A stretch of 6,342 nucleotides of DNA from Eubacteriales bacterium (GTDB lineage: Bacteria > Bacillota > Clostridia > Christensenellales > UMGS416): positions 1 through 6,342 of the forward strand of contig JAQVWW010000084.1 of NCBI GenBank assembly GCA_028709505.1, written 5' to 3'. Both the position numbers and the translations under genes were made by a program. Shown piece after piece: positions 1 to 5,425 of this stretch. Each line of letters opens with the position of its first letter. Within the stretch, counting starts at the first letter, position 1. Below the pieces are notes generated by a model. The model ran no database searches and was not told the DNA's origin. It saw nothing but the letters and a program-made list of their open reading frames with translations.

Positions 1-1
1 G

Positions 2-202
2 CAGCAACTGACCGAAGAGGAGCTGTATATCTTTAAGCGCGGCCGCAACGCCAAATACGGCGTGGTGCCCAAAAACGCCAGCCCGCAGCAGTACCACGCC
101 GCCACCGGCATGGAGACGCTGCTGGGTTGGTTGGATGAACATTGCCGGCAGCCTCGCATGGACGAGCTGATGGATGCCGCCTATCAGTTGTTGCGGCAAT
201 AG
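2..202 (+). CDS. mrnC: Mini-ribonuclease III, C-terminal part (partial at left edge)
   Basis: The last 66 residues of a protein cut by the window edge, ending at TAG 200-202. Mini-RNase III is an RNase III-type nuclease that lacks the double-stranded RNA-binding domain and matures 23S rRNA ends in Firmicutes. Visible support is the run FKRGRNAKYG followed by VPKNAS and YHAATGMETLLGWL, which matches the RGRNAK / PKNAS / Y..ATG.E.L.GYL signature of the family's C-terminal half. The catalytic acidic residues of the first half lie outside the window. The next gene is rlmB, 21 bases downstream; mrnC-rlmB-yacP is a common order in Firmicutes, normally behind cysS. Family assignment is by motif memory and gene order; the start and full length cannot be seen. 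Confidence 0.9.
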   Translation, partial: QQLTEEELYIFKRGRNAKYGVVPKNASPQQYHAATGMETLLGWLDEHCRQPRMDELMDAAYQLLRQ

Positions 203-223
203 CACGAGAAGCAGGAAGAGGAT

Positions 224-961
224 ATGGAACAGAGCGAATTGATTGAAGGCCGCAACCCGGTATGGGAAGCGCTTAAAAGCGAGCGACCCATTGAAAAAAT
301 ACTTCTATCCAAAACCATTAACCAGCAGGATGTGGCGCGCATTACGGCGCTGGCCCGCCGCAGCCGCATTAAGCTGGAATGGGCGCCGCGGGAAAAACTG
401 GATCAGCTGTCGATGACCGGCCGCCATCAGGGCGTCATCGCCGTGGCCGCCGCCCGGGCATATGCCGACTTTGACACCGAGCTTGCTCGTGTGCTCCAAA
501 GCGGCGATACGCCCTTTTTGCTGCTGCTGGACGAGATTTCCGACCCGCATAATTTAGGCGCCATCATCCGCACGGCCGAGTGCGTCGGCGCGCAGTTTGT
601 CGTCATCCCCGAGCACCGTAGCGCCGGGCTTACCGGCGCTGTCGAGCGTGCTTCGGCCGGCGCCGTCGAGCATCTGCCGGTCTGCCGCGTCACCAACCTG
701 GTCCGCGCCATCGATACCCTCAAACAAAGCGGCATTTGGGTGGTGGGCGCCGATATGGACGGCTCTCTGGCCTACGAGGCCGACTTAAAGCGTCCGCTGG
801 CGCTGGTCATCGGTAGCGAAGGACAAGGCATCCGCCGCCTGGTAAAAGAGGCCTGCGATTTTATCGTACGCCTGCCCATGCAGGGTAAAATCGGTTCGCT
901 GAACGCGTCGGTTGCCGCCGGAGCTTTGCTGTATGAAGCCGTGCGGCAAAGACTGCATTGA
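224..961 (+). CDS. rlmB: 23S rRNA (guanosine-2'-O-)-methyltransferase RlmB / TrmH-family SPOUT methyltransferase
   Basis: A 245-residue protein of normal RlmB (YacO) length. The family uses S-adenosylmethionine to methylate the 2'-OH of a guanosine in 23S rRNA (G2251 in E. coli numbering). Residues 1-75 form the small substrate-binding domain, beginning with EGRNPVWEAL, the usual family start. Residues 97-242 form the knotted SPOUT domain. Motif 1 is DPHNLGAIIRTAE at 107-119 with the conserved N110 and R116; motif 2 is VIGSEGQGI at 195-203; motif 3 is LPMQGKIGSLNASVAAG around 217-233. The ATG at 224 has a purine-rich ribosome binding site (AGGAAGAGG, 213-221). The stop overlaps the start of the next gene by one base, suggesting translational coupling. 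The exact target nucleotide is inferred from the family; another TrmH-type specificity cannot be excluded. Confidence 0.93.
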   Translation: MEQSELIEGRNPVWEALKSERPIEKILLSKTINQQDVARITALARRSRIKLEWAPREKLDQLSMTGRHQGVIAVAAARAYADFDTELARVLQSGDTPFLLLLDEISDPHNLGAIIRTAECVGAQFVVIPEHRSAGLTGAVERASAGAVEHLPVCRVTNLVRAIDTLKQSGIWVVGADMDGSLAYEADLKRPLALVIGSEGQGIRRLVKEACDFIVRLPMQGKIGSLNASVAAGALLYEAVRQRLH

Positions 962-1476
962 TGCAGAAAATATTGGTGGTGGACGGCTATAACGTCATCC
1001 ACGCCTGGCCCAATCTACGCGAATATATGAAGCTGGCCGGTCTGGCGGCGGCACGAGATCAGCTCCTGCGCAGCGTGCACGATTACGCTGCCGGCGCCGG
1101 CTATTTTGCCATCGTCGTGTTCGATGCCCACCACGGGCACAAGCAGCGCGCGTCGGTTGAGCACCTAAAGGGCATGGACGTCGTATATACCGGCTCGGGC
1201 GAGACCGCCGACCATTACATCGAGCGCGTGGCCGACGAACTGGACGGCATGAACTGCGAGTTGTATGTGGTCACCGCCGATCGGCTGGAGCAGAGCATCG
1301 TGCTGGGACGGGGCGGCGTGCGCGTCTCGCCACGGGAGCTGTTGGAGGATATCAGCCTGGAGCTGAAGGCCCGCAAAAATAAACGCCAGCGCAACGCCGC
1401 CAGCATTGCCGAGCGCGTCTCGCCGGACATCCTAAAGGCACTGGAAGAGTTGCGTAGGCAAAAGGGGGTGGACTGA
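961..1476 (+). CDS. rae1: NYN-domain endoribonuclease of the Rae1/YacP family
   Basis: A 171-residue protein, the usual size for YacP. In Bacillus subtilis the homologue Rae1 is a ribosome-associated endoribonuclease that cuts certain mRNAs in the A site during translation. The PIN-like NYN fold is seen as ILVVDGYNVIHAWP at residues 4-17 (acidic D8, conserved N11), IVVFDAHHGH at 51-60 (D55), GSGETADHYIERVADEL at 78-94 and YVVTADRLEQ at 102-111 (D107). The C-terminus (130-170) is basic and helical. I chose ATG 961, which shares its A with the TGA stop of rlmB, over an in-frame TTG at 958, because YacP proteins normally begin just before the ILVVDGYN strand. No strong ribosome binding site is visible, so coupled translation from rlmB is likely. 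Placement after mrnC-rlmB is the classical context; sigH, often next in Bacillus, is not found here. Confidence 0.88.
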   Translation: MQKILVVDGYNVIHAWPNLREYMKLAGLAAARDQLLRSVHDYAAGAGYFAIVVFDAHHGHKQRASVEHLKGMDVVYTGSGETADHYIERVADELDGMNCELYVVTADRLEQSIVLGRGGVRVSPRELLEDISLELKARKNKRQRNAASIAERVSPDILKALEELRRQKGVD

Positions 1477-1676
1477 TGCAATGCGGTTGCCCACAGTGCG
1501 GCACGCTGCTGGGGAAGGCCGAAAGAGGGCTCAACAGCACCTGCCGTTGCTCGCGGTGCGGGTTTGTTTGCGATATCTGCGTAGGCAAAAAGACCGATGC
1601 CCACCCGAAGATGCACAAACACATGACCCGCGAAGAATGGGACGAGCTGGCACGGGCGCGGGGCTTGCAGCCATAA
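1476..1676 (+). CDS. Small Cys/His-rich zinc-ribbon protein, function unknown
   Basis: A 66-residue protein, pI probably basic. It holds eight cysteines in two matching CxCxxC clusters (C3, C5, C8 and C23, C25, C28) plus a CxxC pair (C32, C35), followed by H43, H47 and H49. The CPQCG and CSRCG knuckles (residues 5-9 and 25-29) are typical of a zinc ribbon; the extra Cys/His residues could bind a second metal ion. A short helical tail follows (TREEWDELARARGL, 51-64). The start ATG overlaps the rae1 stop by one base (ATGA) and is preceded by a strong ribosome binding site (AAAGGGGGTGG, 1461-1471), so it is a real, coupled gene. I do not recognise a named family. Its tight linkage suggests, without proving, a role alongside the Rae1-like nuclease. 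Confidence 0.8.
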   Translation: MQCGCPQCGTLLGKAERGLNSTCRCSRCGFVCDICVGKKTDAHPKMHKHMTREEWDELARARGLQP

Positions 1677-1695
1677 AATTGCGCCTAATTTTCAT

Positions 1696-1721
1696 CCGGC
1701 GCGGCCGGAAAAGTTTATTTT
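1696..1721 (+). terminator. Possible weak intrinsic terminator or spacer hairpin
   Basis: CCGGC (1696-1700) pairs with GCCGG (1704-1708) around a three-base loop, followed by a run rich in A then T (to about 1721). An alternative pairing GCGCC 1681-1685 with GGCGC 1698-1702 is also possible. The T tract is interrupted, so termination would be inefficient at best. It separates the rlmB-rae1-zinc-ribbon group from the cyclophilin gene. Confidence 0.25.
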
Positions 1722-1737
1722 ATGACGGAGGACGACC

Positions 1738-2280
1738 ATGAACAACCCAAACCCCACCGTATGCATTGAAATGCAGGATGGACAGAAGATTACCGTCGAG
1801 CTGTATCCCGATAAGGCTCCCAATACCGTACGTAATTTTCTATCGCTGGCCGGAAAAGGCTTTTACGACGGCCTCATCTTTCACCGTATCATCGACGGCT
1901 TTATGCTGCAGGGCGGCGATCCCGACGGCACCGGCATGGGCGGCCCGGGCTACTCCATCAAGGGCGAGTTTGCCGCCAACGGCTATCACGAAAACGATAT
2001 TGTGCACGAGGCCGGCGTCCTATCGATGGCCCGCTCGATGGCGCCCAACTCGGCGGGCAGCCAATTTTTCCTGATGGTGGCGGCTGCGCCGCATCTGGAC
2101 GGCCAGTACGCCGCCTTCGGCAAGACGGTAGACGACGAAAGCCTGCGTGTTTGCCTGAAGCTGGGCAAAACAAAGACGCTGGGCCGCGCTCATAACGATC
2201 GACCCGTCACAGCGCCGGTTATCGAAAAGATAACGGTAGATACCAAGGGCGTATCGTATGATGAGCCGGTAAAAGCATAA
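1738..2280 (+). CDS. Cyclophilin-type peptidyl-prolyl cis-trans isomerase
   Basis: A 180-residue single-domain cyclophilin with no signal peptide, so probably cytoplasmic. It speeds the cis-trans isomerisation of Xaa-Pro bonds during protein folding. The active-site block FHRIIDGFMLQGGD lies at residues 48-61 and carries the catalytic arginine (R50), F55 and Q58. A second block, GVLSMARSMAPNSAGSQFF (93-111), and AAFGK (125-129) complete the pocket. The position equivalent to the drug-contacting tryptophan of human cyclophilin A is histidine (H119 in PHLDG), as often seen in bacterial enzymes that bind cyclosporin poorly. The start ATG has a good ribosome binding site (CGGAGG, 1726-1731, six bases away). 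The gene ends at 2280, about 75 bases before the structured RNA begins. The class is certain; the paralogue name (ppiB-like) is not. Confidence 0.93.
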   Translation: MNNPNPTVCIEMQDGQKITVELYPDKAPNTVRNFLSLAGKGFYDGLIFHRIIDGFMLQGGDPDGTGMGGPGYSIKGEFAANGYHENDIVHEAGVLSMARSMAPNSAGSQFFLMVAAAPHLDGQYAAFGKTVDDESLRVCLKLGKTKTLGRAHNDRPVTAPVIEKITVDTKGVSYDEPVKA

Positions 2281-2298
2281 AAATTGATAAAATTCCGA

Positions 2299-2323
2299 CA
2301 AAAGCGGACAAAAATGGCTTTTG
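2299..2323 (+). repeat. Short inverted repeat behind the cyclophilin gene
   Basis: CAAAAGC (2299-2305) and GCTTTTG (2317-2323) can form a seven-pair stem with an eleven-base loop. No T tract follows immediately, and the right arm overlaps the candidate -35 element of the OLE promoter. It may be a weak terminator, a regulatory site or chance. The sequence GACAAAA also occurs twice here (2297-2303 and 2307-2313), ten bases apart. Confidence 0.25.
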
Positions 2324-2348
2324 CCGGCTGTATTTTTTATGATATAAT
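2321..2348 (+). promoter_or_regulatory. Extended -10, sigma-A type promoter for the OLE RNA
   Basis: A perfect -10 hexamer TATAAT lies at 2343-2348 and is preceded by TG at 2340-2341, giving the extended -10 form TGnTATAAT. A partial -35 element, TTGCCG (2321-2326, three of six consensus bases), lies 16 bases upstream. Transcription would start around 2354-2356, which coincides with the 5' strand of the terminal stem of the structured RNA (2355). This is the best housekeeping promoter I see in the window and implies that the RNA can be made independently of the upstream genes. Confidence 0.8.
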
Positions 2349-2639
2349 AGTATCGGTGGTGTAGTATTCTAGTCAGCTGCATCAATTCTGAAGACGGGGC
2401 TAAAAATCCGTTAAAGGGCATATCGATGAAGTTTCTTGTGTCGGCTGCCGACGCCCAGTCGGGGGTTGATGCTGGAAGTAAGGGAGAAGGGCGATCCGTA
2501 AAGGCATGCGGGCGTTGACCCGTTTCCCGCGGAGACCTGTTTGGGTGGCGGACAATATAGAAAACCGTGACTGAACAGGGTGCAACCTGCAATGCGGTGA
2601 ATCCAAAGCTGTGTGCAGTGTAGCCTGCCTTGAGCGGAA

Positions 2640-2711
2640 CCGGTGGGGTAAGGAACAGCGGCGGGGCCATATGGGCCCATAGGGCCTGCGCTTATTGCCT
2701 TATGAAACCGG
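2640..2711 (+). other. Long composite hairpin arm inside the OLE RNA
   Basis: Four co-axial stems can be stacked: 2640-2644 with 2707-2711, 2648-2653 with 2698-2703 (including one G-U pair), 2657-2660 with 2689-2692, and an apical GGCCC/GGGCC stem (2674-2678 with 2682-2686) closed by an AUA loop. The ten-base palindrome ATGGGCCCAT at 2671-2680 gives an alternative apical pairing or a possible dimer contact. The regular nesting argues for a functional RNA arm. Confidence 0.6.
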
Positions 2712-2817
2712 ATCTGCAAAAGAGGATAGGAATTGTATGGGCTGTCGAGGAAAGCTCCTAGACTATGTTGTAACGGCATGCCGGGGATTATGGTGTGGAC
2801 TCAGTGGTAATCCGGTA

Positions 2818-2838
2818 CCGCAGGCGGAAACGCTGCGG
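2818..2838 (+). other. GNRA-tetraloop hairpin in the 3' part of the OLE RNA
   Basis: CCGCA (2818-2822) pairs with TGCGG (2834-2838) and GCG (2824-2826) with CGC (2831-2833). One bulged G (2823) lies between the stems and a GAAA tetraloop (2827-2830) caps the hairpin. GNRA loops commonly dock into RNA receptors or bind proteins. As I recall, the accessory protein OapB binds structures near the 3' end of OLE RNA, so this hairpin is a candidate contact; that link is inference. Confidence 0.7.
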
Positions 2839-2950
2839 CGCCTGTCTGAAAGGGGAACCGCTTCGTACGGCGACGTGAAGTGACGGGCTGGGGAAATCCG
2901 GCCGGACCTTAAGCCGCAAAGTTTACTCGGTATGCTACCACCTTTTTAAA

Positions 2951-2980
2951 CAAAACGCGGCGGTTTTTACCGCCGTTTTG
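2951..2980 (+). terminator. Intrinsic-terminator-like hairpin between OLE RNA and oapA
   Basis: CAAAAC (2951-2956) pairs with GTTTTG (2975-2980) and GGCGG (2959-2963) with CCGCC (2970-2974), with two bulged bases (2957-2958) and a six-base loop. The total is eleven pairs with a strong G+C core. The following T tract (GTTTTGTCTG) is short, so termination is probably partial and allows some read-through into oapA and dxs. Five T residues at 2943-2947 directly after the closing stem of the RNA could also contribute to 3'-end formation. A processing signal is the alternative role. Confidence 0.6.
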
Positions 2981-3003
2981 TCTGCCATTTCGTCTATCGA
3001 TGC

Positions 3004-3012
3004 AAGGAGGAG
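3004..3012 (+). promoter_or_regulatory. Ribosome binding site that fixes the oapA start
   Basis: AAGGAGGAG (3004-3012) is nearly fully complementary to the 16S rRNA 3' end and lies seven bases before a TTG codon at 3020. An in-frame TTG farther upstream, at 2978, lies inside the hairpin 2951-2980 and has no ribosome binding site, so 3020 is the better start. Confidence 0.85.
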
Positions 3013-3019
3013 CCTCGGC

Positions 3020-3601
3020 TTGTCAGCGCAAAACGACAACCCCAAACCCAAACGCTCCAGACGGAAAATTTCCTGGGCGGCACAGATTACCGTCTATACC
3101 TTCTTTATTGCCATCGGTCTTACCGTGTGTTCCAACGTGTTGTTGGAGCGGCTGAATATGGCCTGGGCCTTTTTCATTTTGGTCGTCATCATCGCCATCG
3201 GCGTGGCTACCGACATTTTGGGTGTGGCCGTCACGTCGGCGCGGGAAGGGCCGTTCCTGGCCCGGGCATCCAAAAAGTTACCCGGCGCCAAATCGGCCAT
3301 CTGGCTGGTGCGCAACGCCGAACGCGTGTCCAACTTCTGCAACGACGTCATCGGCGACATTTGCGGCATTGTATCCGGCGGCACCGGCGCGGCCATCGTG
3401 GGCGTGTTGGTCGTCCGCTTTCACGGCTTTGATAACCCCGAAGTGTGGGTGAGCACCATCTTAAGCGCACTGATTGCCGCCGCCACCGTAGGTGGTAAGG
3501 CGATGGGTAAACGCTACGCCATTAAAAATTGCATTCCGATTGTCCAGGCCATGGGAAAAGCCATGGAATCTCTGGGCATTCGAAGCGGAACAGGGAAATA
3601 A
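3020..3601 (+). CDS. oapA: OLE-associated membrane protein OapA
   Basis: A 193-residue integral membrane protein starting at TTG 3020. The N-terminus (residues 9-17) is strongly basic (PKPKRSRRK), suited to binding RNA. Four hydrophobic segments follow at about 22-41, 48-72, 110-132 and 142-159. Between the second and third lies the hallmark region: DILGVAVTSAREGPFLARASKK (65-86) and NAERVSNFCNDVIGDICGIVSG (99-120). The GVAVT...PF pattern resembles the DUF21 family of Mg2+-related membrane proteins (CorC/MpfA type), as described for OapA. OapA binds OLE RNA and brings it to the membrane. Position immediately behind the RNA and directly before dxs (the stop TAA abuts the dxs ATG) is the known arrangement. 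I did not align it to known OapA sequences, so a different DUF21-like protein is the remaining alternative. Confidence 0.87.
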   Translation: MSAQNDNPKPKRSRRKISWAAQITVYTFFIAIGLTVCSNVLLERLNMAWAFFILVVIIAIGVATDILGVAVTSAREGPFLARASKKLPGAKSAIWLVRNAERVSNFCNDVIGDICGIVSGGTGAAIVGVLVVRFHGFDNPEVWVSTILSALIAAATVGGKAMGKRYAIKNCIPIVQAMGKAMESLGIRSGTGK

Positions 3602-5425
3602 ATGTCGATTCTACAGCATATAAACAGCCCCGCCGATGTGAAAAAACTGTCGCCGGCGCAATTGCCGCAACTGGCGCGGGAACTGCGGGAATATATTAAG
3701 GATACGGTGGAGAAAAACGGCGGGCATCTGTCGTCCAATCTGGGCACGGTGGAGCTGACGCTGGCGCTGCACCGCGTGTTTGAGTCGCCCCGGGATAAGA
3801 TCGTTTGGGACGTGGGTCATCAGGCCTATACGCACATGATCATCACCGGCCGGCGAGAAGCTTTCCCCACGCTGCGCACGTACCAGGGCTTAAGCGGCTT
3901 TCCCAAGCCGGCGGAAAACCCGCACGACACCTTTTTGGTAGGGCATAGCAGCACGTCCATTTCGGCGGCGCTGGGTATGGCTCGCGTGCGTGATTTAAAG
4001 GGCGAAACAGACAACATTGTCGCCGTCATCGGCGACGGCGCGCTGACCGGCGGGCTTTCGCTGGAAGCGCTCAACGACGTAGGCCGCAGCAATACGCGCC
4101 TTATCATCGTGCTCAACGACAACGAAATGTCCATCCAGCGCAATGTGGGCGCGCTGGCCGAATATCTGTTTCAGATTCGGGCCCGTAAGAGCTATCAGAA
4201 TGCAAAGCGCCGCATCAAGCTGGTGCTGCGGCGGGATAGCCTGCTGCGCAAAATTGCCGAGTCCACAAAGAATAGTTTTAAATATCTGCTGCTGCACGGC
4301 ACCTGGTTTGAGGAAATCGGCATCAAATATGTTGGGCCTTTTGACGGGCATAACATCGAGCATCTGACCCAGGCGCTGGAGACGGCCAAAAAGTTTGATA
4401 CGCCGGTGCTCATCCACGTGCGCACGCAAAAGGGCAAAGGCGACGCCCAGGCCGAGGCGGACCCCGAGAAGTACCACGGCGTCAACCCCAAAGGCACGGC
4501 GGGCAACGGCTTTACCTATACCGGCATCCTCGGCACGGCGCTGGCCGAGATGGCCACCCGCGATGAGCGGTTGGTGGCCATCGCCGCGGCTATGCCCCAA
4601 ACCTGTGGGCTTATGCCGTTTTACGATCGGCACCCACAGCGTTTTTTTGACGTCGGCATCGCAGAGGAGCATGCCGTCACAATGGCGGCAGGTATGGCCC
4701 AGCGGGGTTACCGGCCGGTTGTGGCTATCTATTCCACTTTTTTGCAGCGGGCCTACGACGAGATCCTGCACGATGTGTGCATCGCGCACCTGCCGGTGGT
4801 GTTCTTTGTCTGCAATTCGGGGCTGACCGGCCAGGACGGCGAAACCCATCAAGGCACCTTTAGCCTTTCCTACCTGACGCATATGCCGGGCATGCGCATT
4901 GTGTCGCCGTCCGACGCCGGCGAAATCCATCGGCTGCTGGAGGACGCGCTGTCTGCCGACGGCCCGGTGGCCATCCTGCTGCCCAAAGGCGCGGCGCCGC
5001 AGCCGCCGGCCGAACCCAATGCCGGCACCGGGTGGTACTGCCATACCCGCGGCGGCAAAGTAGCGCTGTTAAGCTACGGCGGCTGCATGCTGGGCCAGTG
5101 CTACAGCGCCCGTGAGGCGCTGGCCGCCCAAGACGTGAGCGCCGATGTCTGGCATTGCCCCATCATAATGCCTGTCGATACGAATCAACTAAACCGGCTG
5201 CTGGCCGACTACGATCTTGTAATCAGCGTGGAGGATAACGTCATCATCGGCGGCTTTGGCATGCTGCTCAAGCGCTACTGCCCGCCTGAGCTTGCCCATA
5301 AACTGCGCTGTTACGGTATTGAAGATTGCTTTGTGCCGCACGGGAAGGTATCGCAGTTATTGAAGCAGCAGAATTTAACCGGCGCGCAGATCGCCGCGCG
5401 CATACTCAACGAGGACCTCTCATGA
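3602..5425 (+). CDS. dxs: 1-deoxy-D-xylulose-5-phosphate synthase
   Basis: A 607-residue thiamine-diphosphate enzyme, slightly short for the family (about 620-640). It condenses pyruvate and glyceraldehyde-3-phosphate, the first step of the non-mevalonate isoprenoid pathway, in the cytoplasm. Visible are WDVGHQAYTH (69-78), GHSSTSISAALGMA (114-127), the ThDP/Mg2+ motif GDGALTGG (144-151) with LNDNEMSI (171-178), DGHN (248-251), the catalytic glutamate in GIAEEHAV (E355), YSTFLQRAYDE (377-387) and GQDGETHQG (410-418). The C-terminal third is divergent: the usual RYPRG reads LLPKG (459-463), replacing two arginines by L459 and K462, and the common RFIKPLD reads CPIIMPVD. The core active site looks intact, so activity is expected. 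A start ATG follows the oapA stop without a gap, with AGGGAA (3592-3597) as ribosome binding site; the stop overlaps tlyA. Confidence 0.93.
   Translation: MSILQHINSPADVKKLSPAQLPQLARELREYIKDTVEKNGGHLSSNLGTVELTLALHRVFESPRDKIVWDVGHQAYTHMIITGRREAFPTLRTYQGLSGFPKPAENPHDTFLVGHSSTSISAALGMARVRDLKGETDNIVAVIGDGALTGGLSLEALNDVGRSNTRLIIVLNDNEMSIQRNVGALAEYLFQIRARKSYQNAKRRIKLVLRRDSLLRKIAESTKNSFKYLLLHGTWFEEIGIKYVGPFDGHNIEHLTQALETAKKFDTPVLIHVRTQKGKGDAQAEADPEKYHGVNPKGTAGNGFTYTGILGTALAEMATRDERLVAIAAAMPQTCGLMPFYDRHPQRFFDVGIAEEHAVTMAAGMAQRGYRPVVAIYSTFLQRAYDEILHDVCIAHLPVVFFVCNSGLTGQDGETHQGTFSLSYLTHMPGMRIVSPSDAGEIHRLLEDALSADGPVAILLPKGAAPQPPAEPNAGTGWYCHTRGGKVALLSYGGCMLGQCYSAREALAAQDVSADVWHCPIIMPVDTNQLNRLLADYDLVISVEDNVIIGGFGMLLKRYCPPELAHKLRCYGIEDCFVPHGKVSQLLKQQNLTGAQIAARILNEDLS

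Larger units (their letters stand above)
2355..2942 (+). ncRNA. ole: OLE RNA (Ornate, Large, Extremophilic), about 588 nt
   Basis: A large structured RNA with no credible protein reading. OLE RNAs are about 600 nt and bind the membrane protein OapA, encoded just downstream; in Bacillus halodurans the complex is linked to cold and alcohol tolerance and Mg2+ homeostasis. The ends pair: 2355-2360 with 2937-2942, and 2363-2367 with 2932-2936, leaving a two-base bulge. Further stems traced by eye: 2379-2385/2466-2472; 2394-2398/2407-2411; 2438-2444/2448-2454; 2482-2487/2523-2528 with 2509-2512/2519-2522; 2536-2542/2573-2579; 2587-2591/2614-2618; a branched arm 2640-2711; 2748-2750/2757-2759 with 2744-2746/2761-2763; 2785-2790/2808-2813; a GAAA-capped hairpin 2818-2838; 2861-2865/2876-2880; 2886-2891/2898-2903. 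Size, fold density, promoter position and the OapA-dxs-tlyA neighbours support the call. I did not match it to a covariance model, and individual stems are unproven. Confidence 0.88.

Noticed and set aside
2020..2670. Long open frame on the - strand spanning the cyclophilin end and the RNA
   Set aside because: It runs antisense to a certain gene and a structured RNA, lacks a recognisable domain, and G+C-rich sequence often leaves such frames open.
2746..2758. GAGGAAAG-like stretch resembling a conserved part of RNase P RNA
   Set aside because: The other universally conserved RNase P elements are not found, and the surrounding size and gene context fit OLE RNA instead.
2774..2783. Ten-base palindrome CGGCATGCCG as an operator
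   Set aside because: It is deep inside the RNA, about 420 bases after the promoter, and is better explained as part of RNA folding or chance.
2695..2883. Open frame of 62 codons on the + strand inside the structured RNA
   Set aside because: It has no ribosome binding site, no recognisable motif, and its bases are used in several strong stems, including the GAAA-capped hairpin.
2340..2950. Group II intron, T-box leader or cobalamin riboswitch as explanations for the large RNA
   Set aside because: I see no domain V-like hairpin or reverse transcriptase gene, no T-box sequence, and no B12-box, and the RNA is closed by its own terminal stem.
3995..5044. 349-codon open frame on the - strand opposite dxs
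   Set aside because: The composition looks like an antisense shadow of dxs, with no known motifs, and the sense gene is unambiguous.
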